Shown: positions 48,227 through 57,479, counted from the stretch's first letter. The stretch is 64,000 nt of DNA from Simplicispira psychrophila DSM 11588 (GCF_000688255.1 NZ_JHYS01000002.1:1-64000); one strand, 5' to 3'. Numbers and translations are program-made. Notes: generated by a model from the letters alone, not told the origin.

Positions 48227-49756
48227 ATGCACCCACCCGTGTCGAACCGGCTGCTGTACGTCACGATTTTCGTGTTGTCGCTGACCGAGTTTCTCCAAGC
48301 CGGCATGACGGCCTTCGCTGCGGCGCCCCTGATGGGCAACCTAAGCCTGGGGCCGGAGGAATTCAGCCTGATTGCATCGGTGTACGCGAGCTTAGCCATC
48401 CTCGCCATCTCGCTGCAACGCTGGTGGGTCGAGCGCCTGGGCGGGCAGCACTTCATTCAGCTATCGGCGGTGGTGTCGGTAGCCGGTTCGCTGCTGTGCG
48501 CCACCAGCCACGATTTCAACGGATTTTTGCTGGGCCGCACCGTCATGGCGCTGGGCGGCGGCGCGTTCTTCACCGCCAGTCGCATGGTTCTCCAGCACCG
48601 GCTGGCGGGCCCCCAGCGCTTTGTGGGCATCCGCTGCCTCGCCTTCGGCTTGGCTATCGGCATCGCTGCCGCACCGTGGCTGGCGGCAGCAGCGGTAGCC
48701 GAAGGCCATTGGTCGGCGATGTACTGGTTGCTGGCAGCGCTGGGATTACTGGTGTTCGTGCTGGCAACACTGGCACTGAACGGTGGCCCGCGTGACGTAC
48801 CGCAGCGCCGCTCGGCCGTGCAGCCCTGGCAGCAACTGTTGCTGGTGGGTGCCAGCTTTGGCCTGCTGTACGGGCTGCAGCGTCTGTACTACGACTTCTA
48901 TGCCCACACGCTCGCGGTGCTGCTGACACTGCTCGGCGCGCTCGCCGGGCTGGCGTTGTACCTGCACCAGCAGCACTACCAAGCCGACCCGCTGCTGCGT
49001 GTGCGCGAGATGTGGAGCACGCGCTACCTGACCGGGCTGGGGCTGTTTGGCTTTGCCTACGTGATGCTGGGTGCCAACAACTACGCCGTGCCGGTCCTAC
49101 TGGAACGCGCGCTGGGCTTTGGCTGGCAGACCTTGGGTCTGATCGAGGCGCTTAGTCTGAGCGCCGCCTTGCTGACTTGGCTGGTGATGTCTCGCCTGCT
49201 GCCGCGCCACCCCTCCCCGCGCAAATTTCTGGTGACCGGCTTCTGCGCGCTGGCGCTCTCTGGCACGCTGCTCACGCGCATCCACACCGGAGTAGATCTG
49301 TGGCGCCATGTGCTGCCAGCACTGGCACTTCAAAGCGTCTTTCTACTGACCGTGTTACCGGTATCGGCCATGCAGACGTTTCGCGGTGTCGAGCACGAAG
49401 AATCGGTGTTCTCCCATGCGCAGCAACTCAAAAACATGATGGCGCAAGCCGGCATTGCCATGGGCATCGCACTGGCGACGGTCGGCCAGCAATGGCGCAG
49501 CGCCGTGCACTACGAGGTGTTGGCCGCGCAGGTGAACCTGTACACGCCCCAGTTCACCGCGCTGGTGCAGCACCTGCAGCAGACCATGAGCGGCGCTCTA
49601 CCCGCGCCTGAGGCCACTCAGTTGGCGCTGGCACAGGCAGCGCAACTGGTGGCACAACAGGCCACGCTACTCGCCACCATTGACCACTTCAGCCTGGTGG
49701 CGCTGCTGGGTGGGATGGGGATGCTGGTGGCTGCATTGCAGCGGGTGTTTCGTTGA
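48227..49756 (+). CDS. MFS transporter (14-helix, EmrB/FarB-like)
   Basis: A 509-residue major facilitator with about 14 membrane segments. Seen: an early helix TIFVLSLTEFLQAGMTAFAAAP, GRTVMALGGGAFFTASRMVL in helix 4, and the C-terminal helix SLVALLGGMGMLVAALQRVF. The periplasmic-type loop near the end (VQHLQQTMSGALP) resembles EmrB-like drug exporters, but the usual D/RxxGRR loop is replaced by WWVERLGGQHFIQLS. Downstream of the CMD gene in the same direction; likely exports the inducer of the LysR regulator. Confidence 0.87.
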   Translation: MHPPVSNRLLYVTIFVLSLTEFLQAGMTAFAAAPLMGNLSLGPEEFSLIASVYASLAILAISLQRWWVERLGGQHFIQLSAVVSVAGSLLCATSHDFNGFLLGRTVMALGGGAFFTASRMVLQHRLAGPQRFVGIRCLAFGLAIGIAAAPWLAAAAVAEGHWSAMYWLLAALGLLVFVLATLALNGGPRDVPQRRSAVQPWQQLLLVGASFGLLYGLQRLYYDFYAHTLAVLLTLLGALAGLALYLHQQHYQADPLLRVREMWSTRYLTGLGLFGFAYVMLGANNYAVPVLLERALGFGWQTLGLIEALSLSAALLTWLVMSRLLPRHPSPRKFLVTGFCALALSGTLLTRIHTGVDLWRHVLPALALQSVFLLTVLPVSAMQTFRGVEHEESVFSHAQQLKNMMAQAGIAMGIALATVGQQWRSAVHYEVLAAQVNLYTPQFTALVQHLQQTMSGALPAPEATQLALAQAAQLVAQQATLLATIDHFSLVALLGGMGMLVAALQRVFR

Positions 49757-49806
49757 ACGGCGGCCTCGGCTCCTGACACGCGTTGATTCCTGGCCACACC
49801 GGACAT

Positions 49807-51126
49807 TCATCCGGCATTCCCCACCGCAATCGCCCTGAATCCAGCCGAGATACGCGCATCCTGCGCCGCGCTGCGCCAAAAATTCCCCGCCAGTTGCTGC
49901 GCCAGCGGCCACACCGCGAGGGTGGCGGCGCTGGGCTGGAGCGGCGCGGCGGCAAAGTCGCGCGGGACGATTTCGCTGTGGATCGGCATATAGAGCATGG
50001 GCAGCATGTCGTAGGTGGGGGACAGCGCCCAATCGTCGTCCTGCAACACAAACGAAATGTTGCCGTAGTGCCGGTCGGTGTTGGCAATCAGCTGGCCGTA
50101 GGCTTCGAGCAGGCACAAATGGCGCGCATCAGTAGCGGTGATCAGGCCGCGCGCTTCCAGGCGCTGGGCGGTGGCGGCCCAGTTGTCGATGTCGCCGATG
50201 TACTGCGCGTTGTAAACCTGCAGCGACACCATGCCGATGCGCCCTGGCACACCGTTGTCGTTCAAGTCCACGGTGCGGTCAAAGCGTTCGGACTCCAGAA
50301 AGACCCGGCCGGCGTCGATGAACAACGCCGTGCGCGCGGCGGGCACGCCGGCTTCTGCCAAGGTGGTCAGCGCTAGGTGTTCGCACACCAGCAAATCGCG
50401 AATGCGCTGCTCTGCGGGCGAATCGCCCGCCGGCGAGAACTTGACGATGACGCTGCGCCCGGCGGTGCTGCAACAGAACTTGGGCTGCTCACCGCCGGCA
50501 GACGAACCGGCGTGCGTGCCCTGCATGGCGCGCTGTGCCAGCGCAGGGTAGTCGGCTGCCGAGGCAGCGCGCAGTGTACGTTCGGACACGCTGTGAAAGC
50601 GCTCAAACGAGGTCTCGCCGACCACCAAGTTGCCGGGCTGGTCTTCGCCGCACAACGTCAGGGCGCGCAGCACGTCGTCCTCACTCCATTGGCGCGGGTC
50701 GCTGCCCAATTGCAGCGTGGGGTGGCTGTGCGCAAAGGTGCGGCCAATGAAACCTTGCGGACGCATGTCGTCCAGAAACCAGGGCAGGCCGTCGTGCTGC
50801 TCGCTGACGCCGTCCACCTCGTCCACCCAAAAACCGCCGCCGGCCAGCGCCAGCATGCGGCCAAACGGCGCTGGCTGGCCGTGGGCATCAACACGTGCCA
50901 GGGCAATCTCAGAGCCGACCCCCGCCACTTGGCGCACCAGCACATAGCGCTGCGTGCGCGCCGCGCCGACCTTGCGCACCTGCCCCGCAGCCAGCAGCGG
51001 CGCCAGCGCCCGCGACACGCTGGGTTGGCTCACACCGAGCAGATCTTGCAGCTCAGCACTGCTGAGTACGCCGCCCTGGCGGCGCAGGGCTTGCAGGGCT
51101 TTGCTGGAGAGGTCTACGGAGGACAT
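49807..51126 (-). CDS. yjjJ: YjjJ/HipH-type HipA-family protein
   Basis: A 439-residue protein. N-terminal winged helix-turn-helix (LQALRRQGGVLSSAELQDLLGVSQPSVSRALAP) followed by a HipA-like kinase: SAGGEQPKF (P-loop-like), VIVKFSP, and the catalytic NTDRHYGNISF with LSPTYDMLPM. YjjJ carries its own DNA-binding domain and has no separate HipB antitoxin. In E. coli this paralogue is a toxin with reported DNase activity. No antitoxin gene is nearby. Confidence 0.87.
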   Translation of the reverse strand: MSSVDLSSKALQALRRQGGVLSSAELQDLLGVSQPSVSRALAPLLAAGQVRKVGAARTQRYVLVRQVAGVGSEIALARVDAHGQPAPFGRMLALAGGGFWVDEVDGVSEQHDGLPWFLDDMRPQGFIGRTFAHSHPTLQLGSDPRQWSEDDVLRALTLCGEDQPGNLVVGETSFERFHSVSERTLRAASAADYPALAQRAMQGTHAGSSAGGEQPKFCCSTAGRSVIVKFSPAGDSPAEQRIRDLLVCEHLALTTLAEAGVPAARTALFIDAGRVFLESERFDRTVDLNDNGVPGRIGMVSLQVYNAQYIGDIDNWAATAQRLEARGLITATDARHLCLLEAYGQLIANTDRHYGNISFVLQDDDWALSPTYDMLPMLYMPIHSEIVPRDFAAAPLQPSAATLAVWPLAQQLAGNFWRSAAQDARISAGFRAIAVGNAG

Positions 51127-51253
51127 GGTGGCTATTTTTGAATGGGTTTTTATATGTAAATTTTTAGCAAATTCAATGGCTTAACCAATAAATATATTAT
51201 ATATTGAATAGATATTCAAGAATTCCATCATTACAGCACATGTACTCCTGATT

Positions 51254-51291
51254 TAATAGCTAATAGCGCATATCTGGCGTGCGTTATAACT
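51254..51291. repeat. Diverged dispersed repeat upstream of the zinc-ribbon gene
   Basis: AATAGCTAATAGCGCA then TGCGTTATAACT, an imperfect inverted repeat resembling the TAGCTGCTAGCGC family. The 266-base gap it lies in is otherwise AT-rich and holds the yjjJ promoter side. Confidence 0.5.
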
Positions 51292-51393
51292 GTTTTTGGA
51301 TGCATTCTGGTAACCCCGGTGCAATTTCGTTAAAGTAGCCGCCCCGCTCCTTTAATCCCCCCACCTCCCCCACTTCCCCATTACGGCGCCCCC

Positions 51394-51645
51394 ATGACCA
51401 AAGACCTGGCTCGACAGAGCGAACTGAAAAAGATGGAACTGTGCGACGGCTGCGCCGGTATCCAGCGCAATTGGCGCCGCGCCCCCGGCCACCCTGAATT
51501 GGTGCAACGCGGCAACCGCAAAGAAGAGCGTGAGCACGGCCTGGTGACCGTCACCCGCTATGTCTGCGACCACTGCGGCACAGCCTGGGAATACGAAAAC
51601 GACAAGACCAATCTGCACGCCGGTTGGTCCGTGGTCGGTCGATAA
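51394..51645 (+). CDS. Small zinc-ribbon protein
   Basis: An 83-residue protein with two CxxC pairs (C17/C20 and C58/C61), enough to bind one zinc, and a basic, RNA- or DNA-binding-like middle (RNWRRAPGHPELVQRGNRK). Start MTKDLARQSELKK. I do not know its function. It is 126 bases upstream of a GST gene on the same strand; a hairpin separates them. Confidence 0.75.
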   Translation: MTKDLARQSELKKMELCDGCAGIQRNWRRAPGHPELVQRGNRKEEREHGLVTVTRYVCDHCGTAWEYENDKTNLHAGWSVVGR

Positions 51646-51719
51646 CCCTGGCAAACAGGCTTGCCAGCGCAGGGTCTGGCGCGGCGGACGCGGCGCGCAT
51701 ACCATGGCCTGCGTTGCTG

Positions 51720-51740
51720 CGCGCAGCCCCTGGCTGCGCG
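51720..51740. other. 9-bp hairpin between the zinc-ribbon and GST genes
   Basis: CGCGCAGCC, loop CCT, GGCTGCGCG. Strong stem but no T-run directly after it, so a terminator role is uncertain. Confidence 0.5.
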
Positions 51741-51771
51741 GGGTTTCACCTTTCACCAAGGAACACGAACC

Positions 51772-52482
51772 ATGACTGACCTGTCCCGCTTTCCCATCAC
51801 ACGCCAATGGCCGGCCCGGCACCCGGATCGGTTGCAGTTGTATGCGCTGCCCACGCCCAACGGCGTGAAGGCGTCGATCATGCTCGAAGAAATTGGCCTG
51901 CCCTACGAGCCGCACCGGGTCAGCTTTGAGCACCAAGAGCAGTTTTCATCCGCGTTCCTGTCGCTCAACCCGAACAACAAGATCCCCGCCATCATCGACC
52001 CCCACGGGCCGGACGGCGTGCCACTGCCCTTGTTCGAATCGGGTGCCATCCTGCTGTACCTGGCAGACAAGACCGGCCAGCTGTTGCCCAAGGCCGGCGC
52101 GGCGCGCTACGAAACCATCCAGTGGCTGATGTGGCAGGTGGGCGGCGTCGGTCCCATGTTTGGACAGTTGGGTTTCTTCCACAAATTTGCCGGAAAAAAC
52201 TATGACGACAAGCGTCCGCGCGATCGCTACGCCGCCGAATGCAAGCGCCTGCTGACGGTGCTTGAGGCGCGCCTGCAAGGGCGCCGCTGGATCATGGGCG
52301 ACGACTACAGCGTGGCCGACATTGCCACCCTGCCCTGGGTGCGCAACCTAGTGGGTTCTTACGACGCCGGCCATCTGGTGGACTTTGACCGCTTTGGCAA
52401 CGTGTGCCGTGTGCTGGCCGCATGGGAGATGCGCCCGGCCGTGCAGCGCGGATTGACCATACCCGCCGCCGAATCCGACTGA
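51772..52482 (+). CDS. Glutathione S-transferase family protein
   Basis: A 236-residue protein of the Ure2p/YghU-like branch. N-terminal thioredoxin fold (QLYALPTPNGVKASIMLEEIGLPYEPHRV, NPNNKIPAIIDP with the cis-proline, ESGAILLYLADKTGQ) and C-terminal helical domain (WIMGDDYSVADIATLPWVRNL). Expected to conjugate or reduce with glutathione in the cytoplasm. I chose ATG 51772. Confidence 0.94.
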   Translation: MTDLSRFPITRQWPARHPDRLQLYALPTPNGVKASIMLEEIGLPYEPHRVSFEHQEQFSSAFLSLNPNNKIPAIIDPHGPDGVPLPLFESGAILLYLADKTGQLLPKAGAARYETIQWLMWQVGGVGPMFGQLGFFHKFAGKNYDDKRPRDRYAAECKRLLTVLEARLQGRRWIMGDDYSVADIATLPWVRNLVGSYDAGHLVDFDRFGNVCRVLAAWEMRPAVQRGLTIPAAESD

Positions 52483-52513
52483 ACGCTTCACCATCTCGGG
52501 GCAAAATCGACCC

Positions 52514-54274
52514 ATGAGCTGGAACCGAACCATTACCAACGATTTAACCGACGCTACGGCCTTGGTTGCGGATGCCAATAACGCTACCCGCAGCGTCATG
52601 TTGTCGCAATTGCGCGCGCTGGGTGTGCGCTCCATTCGGCAAGCCTCGCGCGCCAGCGATGCGCGCCGGCACCTGGAGGCGCAAACCTTCGACATCGTGC
52701 TGTGCGAGCAAAATTTTCCGCAAGAGTCCGTCACCGGGCAGGAATTGCTGGACGACTTGCGCCGCGGCGGCATGTTGCCGCTGGCGACCATTTTCATCAT
52801 GGTCACGCCCGAGGCCTCATACAGCAAGGTGTCTGAAGCCGCTGAGTCGATGCTCGACTCTTACCTGCTCAAGCCCTTCACTGCCGCCCGCCTGCAAGAT
52901 CGTATCTCGCAGGCACGCCAGCGCAAAGTGGCGCTACAGGACATCCACCAAGCGATTGAAGACCAAGAATTTACGCAAGCCGCCCGCCTATGCCTGATGC
53001 GCCTGAATGAGCGCGGCGCCTATTGGACGTACGCCGCGCGCGTCGGCGCCGAGCTGCTGCTGCGCCTGGGGCGCTTTGACATGGTGCAAAAGCTGTACGA
53101 ATCGGTCTTGGCGACTGAAAAAGCCCCCTGGGCGCGCCTGGGTCTGGCGCGGGTGCAGTTGGAAATGGGCCAGCCACACAAGGCCAAGCCACTGCTGGAA
53201 GCGCTGCTGCTAGATGAGAACATTTATGCCGATGCCTACGACAACTTGGCACGCACGCTGATGGAGCTGGGCCAGTTTGACGAGGCCCTCCATGCCTACC
53301 AGATGTCTACCGAACTGACGCCCTCCTCCATCGCACGGCTGCAGCGCCACGGCATGTTGGCCTTCTATCTGGGCGACAAAGAAAAGGCTATCGGCTTACT
53401 GGAAGGCGCGGTGCGCCTGGGCCTGGGATCAAAGATGTTTGACGGCCAGACGCTGACGCTGCTGGGCATTGCCCGCTTTGACATTGACGAACCCAAGCAG
53501 CTGCGCCAATTTCTGCTCGACCAGCAGCGCATGTCCGAGCGCAACCCCGAGTCGGTGCGCCTGCGCCGCATGGTGCAAACGCTGCAAGTGCTGGATGCCT
53601 GCATAAGCATGGGTAAAGACAAGGCCAAGAGCCAAGACAAGAACAAAGGTGACGATAAAACAGAAGCTGAGCTCCAAGCCGAGACCCAAGCTCCGACGCT
53701 CGAAGCGCTGGCGGTGCTGACCAAGGCGATCTTGGAACCGGACTTTGATTTTGAAGCCGCCTGCAACCTGCTCTCAGTGCTGGCGCTGCTGCCCACCCGC
53801 AACGTCACCGTGCCTGACGCTGAGCACATCGTCCACAAGCTGGGTATGCGCTTTGCCACCTCGATGGCGATGTCAGAACTGCTGATGGGCGCAGCACGCA
53901 AAGACCCACGTTTTTGCGAATTGCTGGGCGAAAGTAACACCCATGTGCTGCAGCTGCTGGAACAGGCCCTCTCGCCCAGCCGCAACGGCGACCCGGGCAA
54001 AGCGGTCGAAACACTGTTCACCCAAGGACTGGCCAGTCTAAACGCCAAAGTGATTGAAACCGCGTGGCGCGTGCTGCAGCGCTACCAAGGCGACATCAGC
54101 AACGCTGCCGAACTGACCGCCAAAATCGAACCTTGGCGCGTCACGCTGGGCACGGCTTACAACAAACCAGTGCTGGGCGACCGCAATATGCGCCAGTCGG
54201 GCGGGGTCAGCCTGCGCGGCATGGATACGCCGCCCCTACAGCCGACCATGGCTGTAGCCAACGCCAGCACCTGA
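52514..54274 (+). CDS. Response-regulator receiver domain with TPR repeats, degenerate phosphosite
   Basis: A 586-residue protein. Residues 15-135 are a CheY-like receiver: ALVADANNATRSV, FDIVLCEQNFP, IFIMVTPEASYSK and YLLKPFTAARL. The phosphoacceptor Asp is replaced by Glu (LCEQNF), and one of the two N-terminal acidic residues is Ala, while Thr and Lys are kept. The rest is tetratricopeptide-like helices (ARLGLARVQLEMGQPHKA, DAYDNLARTLMELGQFDEAL), then a low-complexity Lys/Asp-rich break at 372-400 and a further helical region. Probably a signalling scaffold that works without phosphorylation or is permanently active. Lies alone after the GST gene. Confidence 0.88.
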   Translation: MSWNRTITNDLTDATALVADANNATRSVMLSQLRALGVRSIRQASRASDARRHLEAQTFDIVLCEQNFPQESVTGQELLDDLRRGGMLPLATIFIMVTPEASYSKVSEAAESMLDSYLLKPFTAARLQDRISQARQRKVALQDIHQAIEDQEFTQAARLCLMRLNERGAYWTYAARVGAELLLRLGRFDMVQKLYESVLATEKAPWARLGLARVQLEMGQPHKAKPLLEALLLDENIYADAYDNLARTLMELGQFDEALHAYQMSTELTPSSIARLQRHGMLAFYLGDKEKAIGLLEGAVRLGLGSKMFDGQTLTLLGIARFDIDEPKQLRQFLLDQQRMSERNPESVRLRRMVQTLQVLDACISMGKDKAKSQDKNKGDDKTEAELQAETQAPTLEALAVLTKAILEPDFDFEAACNLLSVLALLPTRNVTVPDAEHIVHKLGMRFATSMAMSELLMGAARKDPRFCELLGESNTHVLQLLEQALSPSRNGDPGKAVETLFTQGLASLNAKVIETAWRVLQRYQGDISNAAELTAKIEPWRVTLGTAYNKPVLGDRNMRQSGGVSLRGMDTPPLQPTMAVANAST

Positions 54275-54309
54275 CGGGCGCGGCGCCTGCTGCGCAACAC
54301 ACTGTTGCA

Positions 54310-54331
54310 GCGCTGGCACTTCTGCCAGCGC
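54310..54331. other. 9-bp hairpin between the receiver-TPR and pirin genes
   Basis: GCGCTGGCA, CTTC loop, TGCCAGCGC. No T-run follows. It could be a REP-like or Rho-independent-poor terminator. Confidence 0.45.
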
Positions 54332-54423
54332 CTCTCGGACGCACCTCAGCGGGACGCTATTCGCCCACCCTTGCGCGTGCCCGGCCCTTGCCGGCATGTC
54401 GCCCTACTCTTCAGGAGCCCGCC

Positions 54424-55461
54424 ATGACCGACCCCGTCTTGCACACCCAACCGCTGGGCCCTCAGTGGCCCACGCTCGACCCATTTTTGTTTTGTGCCCA
54501 CCACGACGATGCCTATCCGGCCGGCAATGACGCCCTGGGCCCGGCCATGGCCCTGCAAGAGCGCCAAATCGGCAGCGACTTCAGCCGTAAGGATGGCTGG
54601 AGCATGTACCACGGCGACACCGTGCCAGGCTTTCCGGGCCACCCGCACCGTGGCTTTGAAACGGTTACGCTGGTGCGGCGCGGGCTGATCGACCACGCCG
54701 ACTCGCTGGGAGCGATGGCGCGCTTTGGCGGCGGTGACGTCCAGTGGGTCACCGCTGGCAAAGGCATCGTGCACTCGGAAATGTTTCCGCTGCTGAACGC
54801 TAGCACGCCCAACCCATTGGAGCTGTTCCAGATCTGGTTGAACCTGCCAGCGCGGCAAAAAATGGTCGAGCCGCACTTCACGATGCTATGGAACGAGCGC
54901 ATCCCGCGCCTGCAGCACCACGACGCGCACAACCGCACCACCACCGTGACGGTCATTGCCGGCGCCCTACCGGGGACCACGCCAGAACTGGCGCCGCTTC
55001 CGCCACCGCCCGAGTCCTGGGCGGCGCAGCCGCAGGCCGACGTGGCGATCTGGACGCTGCGCCTGGAGCCGGGCGCGCAGTGGCAGTTGCCCGCTGCACA
55101 GGGCGCAGACACACGGCGCATGTTGTATTTTTTTGTTGGCGACGGACTGCGCATCGACACATACGAGGTGCATGCGCACGCGGCGCTGGAATTGGTCGCC
55201 GGGCAAGACTGGTTGCTGACCAACACGGGCCGCACGGTGGCCGAATGCCTGCTGCTGCAAGGCCAGCCGATCGCTGAACCGGTGGCGCGATACGGTCCGT
55301 TTGTCATGAACAGCCAGGCCGAGATCGCGCAGGCGCTACAGGATTACCGTCGCACCGGCTTTGGCGGCTGGCCCTGGCCGCAGGACGATCCGGTGCATGG
55401 GAGCGTGGCTCGGCGCTTTGCCCGCTACCCCGGCCAGACGCAGGACGAGGTGCCTAGCTGA
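54424..55461 (+). CDS. Pirin family protein
   Basis: A 345-residue bicupin. I chose ATG 54424, which follows AGGAG; the frame is open for 120 codons upstream without support. N-terminal cupin metal ligands sit in GFPGHPHRGFETVTLV and VQWVTAGKGIVHSEM (His pair, His and Glu). Bacterial pirins are metal-dependent quercetinases or regulators; the true substrate is unknown. A Pirin_C-like domain fills the second half. Alone in its transcript. Confidence 0.93.
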   Translation: MTDPVLHTQPLGPQWPTLDPFLFCAHHDDAYPAGNDALGPAMALQERQIGSDFSRKDGWSMYHGDTVPGFPGHPHRGFETVTLVRRGLIDHADSLGAMARFGGGDVQWVTAGKGIVHSEMFPLLNASTPNPLELFQIWLNLPARQKMVEPHFTMLWNERIPRLQHHDAHNRTTTVTVIAGALPGTTPELAPLPPPPESWAAQPQADVAIWTLRLEPGAQWQLPAAQGADTRRMLYFFVGDGLRIDTYEVHAHAALELVAGQDWLLTNTGRTVAECLLLQGQPIAEPVARYGPFVMNSQAEIAQALQDYRRTGFGGWPWPQDDPVHGSVARRFARYPGQTQDEVPS

Positions 55462-55527
55462 CAACGTCAGCACCGCCCGGCGCTTGGGTGACAATAGTGC
55501 CCACCTTTTTTACGGCCCGAACCCACC

Positions 55528-55998
55528 ATGAACATCACCCAAGATACCGCCGTCACTCTGTCCTACCAAGTCACCAGCCCGCAAGGCAAGCCGGTGGACA
55601 AAGGCGATTTGTCGTACCTCCACGGTGGCTACGAAAACATCTTCCCCAAGGTCGAAGCTGCACTGGAAGGCCAAGCCGTGGGCTTTGCCACCACGCTCGA
55701 CCTGAGCGCCGCCGATGCCTTTGGCGAGCACGATCCGGCGCTGGTGCGCACTATTCCAAAAGCTGAGTTTCCACCGGGCGTGAAGGTCGGCGGTCGCATT
55801 CAGAGCGTCGGCAGCGACGGCCAGCCACAGGTGTTCAACGTCGTCAAAATCAAAGGCCCTGAAGTGCATCTGGACGGCAACCACCCGCTGGCCGGACAGG
55901 CGCTGCGCTTCAACTGCAAAGTAACCGGCGTGCGCGCTGCCTCAGCCGAAGAAGTCACGCACCGCCACGTCCACGGCGAGCATGGCCACCAGCATTGA
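55528..55998 (+). CDS. FKBP-type peptidyl-prolyl isomerase (SlyD-like)
   Basis: A 156-residue protein with an FKBP-plus-IF layout: TLSYQVTSPQGKPVDKG, GGYENIFPKVEAALEGQAVG, then the flap ADAFGEHDPALVRTIPKAEF and VHLDGNHPLAGQALRF. C-terminal HRHVHGEHGHQH is a short His-rich tail, shorter than the metal-binding tail of E. coli SlyD. Probably a cytoplasmic foldase with some metal binding. Convergent with the amidotransferase gene at 56032. Confidence 0.93.
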   Translation: MNITQDTAVTLSYQVTSPQGKPVDKGDLSYLHGGYENIFPKVEAALEGQAVGFATTLDLSAADAFGEHDPALVRTIPKAEFPPGVKVGGRIQSVGSDGQPQVFNVVKIKGPEVHLDGNHPLAGQALRFNCKVTGVRAASAEEVTHRHVHGEHGHQH

Positions 55999-56014
55999 GG
56001 TATGGATGCCTTGA

Positions 56015-56053
56015 GGCCTTGCTGCGCAGCCTCAATGGCTGCGCAGCAAGGCC
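56015..56053. terminator. 16-bp perfect hairpin between convergent genes
   Basis: GGCCTTGCTGCGCAGC, a 7-base loop, GCTGCGCAGCAAGGCC. It spans the 3' end of the puuD-like gene and the gap to slyD. It lacks a clear T-run in either direction, so it may be an end-processing hairpin rather than a textbook terminator. Confidence 0.5.
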
Positions 56054-56904
56054 TGGCGCAATAGGCGGGCGGCGCGGTCACGGATGTGCAACGGGCTGTG
56101 GCCCGGCGCCGGCACCACGGCGCGCCCTGCAGTGCAAGCGGCCAGAAAGTCGTTCAGGATGGGCGTGTCGTCCAGCGTGTTGGAACCCGGCGTATGGAAC
56201 TCCGGATGCCACTGGGTGGCCGCAATATAGCTGCGCCCCGGGCTGGCGCGGCGACGAATGGCTTCGGGCACCACGTCGGGATGGCTGAAAGCCTCGATTT
56301 CAAAATTTGGTGCCAGGCGTTTGATGCCCTGGTGGTGGATGCTGTTGACACGCGCCCGCCGCCGCCCCGGGTACATCTGCGCCAGATGGGTGCCAGAGAC
56401 AAACTCGATCTCATGGAAATTCTGATCATAGGTGGTGGCATTGCGGTGCTGCAGCGTGCCAGGACGCTGGGTTTCAATGTCCTGGTAGAGCGAGCCACCA
56501 AAGGCTACGTTGATCAGCTGCAAGCCCCGGCAAATGCCAAAAATCGGCTTGCCAGCCTGCGAAAACGCCTCGACCACCGCCAAGTCGTACAGGTCGCGCA
56601 CCTGATCGCCCAGCCAAGCCTCGCGCAGCGGCGTCTCGCCATAGTTGCCCGGCCAGACATCGGCGCCGCCGTGCATCACCACGCCGTCGAGCCACTGCGC
56701 GTAATGCGCCAGCGTGACATCGCCACGCGCGGTGGCACCGGTGGGACATGGCACCATGACGACCATGGCACCAGCCGACATGATCCAGTGCGCCACCGAT
56801 TGTTCGACGTACTGCAAGGTTTTGCCGGTAAAAAGAGAACGGTCGGGGTCAGCGTGTTGAAAACAGGCCGACAAACCAATTTTGAGGCGAGAGTTGGCAG
56901 GCAT
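56032..56904 (-). CDS. Class I glutamine amidotransferase, PuuD-like gamma-Glu-GABA hydrolase
   Basis: A 290-residue GATase. Start MPANSRLKIGLS (ATG 56904); longer frame upstream is unsupported. Catalytic Cys in PIFGICRGLQLINVAFGG (C125), and His/Glu in ATQWHPEF. The GADVWPGNYGE segment matches PuuD, which cleaves gamma-glutamyl-gamma-aminobutyrate in putrescine breakdown. No other puu genes are near, so the substrate is inferred. Confidence 0.9.
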   Translation of the reverse strand: MPANSRLKIGLSACFQHADPDRSLFTGKTLQYVEQSVAHWIMSAGAMVVMVPCPTGATARGDVTLAHYAQWLDGVVMHGGADVWPGNYGETPLREAWLGDQVRDLYDLAVVEAFSQAGKPIFGICRGLQLINVAFGGSLYQDIETQRPGTLQHRNATTYDQNFHEIEFVSGTHLAQMYPGRRRARVNSIHHQGIKRLAPNFEIEAFSHPDVVPEAIRRRASPGRSYIAATQWHPEFHTPGSNTLDDTPILNDFLAACTAGRAVVPAPGHSPLHIRDRAARLLRQALLRSH

Positions 56905-57122
56905 CGTTTGTTTGTAACACCCTTGGCGCACGGCGTCTGTAGGAGGGTTTCTTTCTTGTCGTCTGGGGCTTCTTGCGCCTTGCCGCGGGGCTGATGCGTA
57001 CTATTATCAGCAGAAAAAGGCCTGCGAAGCCTATGCCGGACTCCCGTTGCGGCATGATGTATGCCAGTGCCGTATCCATTTTCATTCCGGCCTCTGTGCC
57101 GGCCCATGCCAAAGGAGAATCC

Positions 57123-57479
57123 ATGCAAGTTCAAGTACACACCGACGACAACATCCAGGGCGGCGAATCCCTGGCCCAATGGATTCAGGAAGAAGCCACT
57201 GCGCGCCTGGGACGTTTTCGCGAGCACCTCACCCGCATTGAAGTGTTTTTGACCGACACCGCAGCCGGTAAAGCCAGCGTGAACGACAAACGTTGCCGCG
57301 TCGAAGCACGTCCTGCCGGGCGCCAACCCGTGACCGTGACGGCAGACGCCGACAAAGTGGCCGACGCCTTCACTGGCGCACTAGAAAAACTGATGCGCGC
57401 TCTCGACGCTGACCTCGGTCGCCTCAAGGATCGCCACGCCCGCGAAACCATCCGCACGCAGGAACAGACCGAAGAGTAA
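57123..57479 (+). CDS. HPF/RaiA-family ribosome-associated protein
   Basis: A 118-residue ribosome hibernation factor. Start MQVQVHTDDNIQGGESL, with AAGGAG upstream. A single HPF fold; the DKRCRVEARPAGRQPVTVTA segment and the acidic KVADAFTGALEKLMRALDADLGRLKDR helix are typical; the C-terminus ends in a charged tail (QTEE) and lacks the long-HPF extension. In many relatives it lies next to rpoN; here rpoN is absent and slyX follows after a terminator. Confidence 0.87.
   Translation: MQVQVHTDDNIQGGESLAQWIQEEATARLGRFREHLTRIEVFLTDTAAGKASVNDKRCRVEARPAGRQPVTVTADADKVADAFTGALEKLMRALDADLGRLKDRHARETIRTQEQTEE

Noticed and set aside
54064..54423. An extended N-terminus of the pirin gene
   Set aside because: It overlaps the end of the receiver-TPR gene in another frame and lacks a ribosome binding site, whereas ATG 54424 has AGGAG and a family-typical start.
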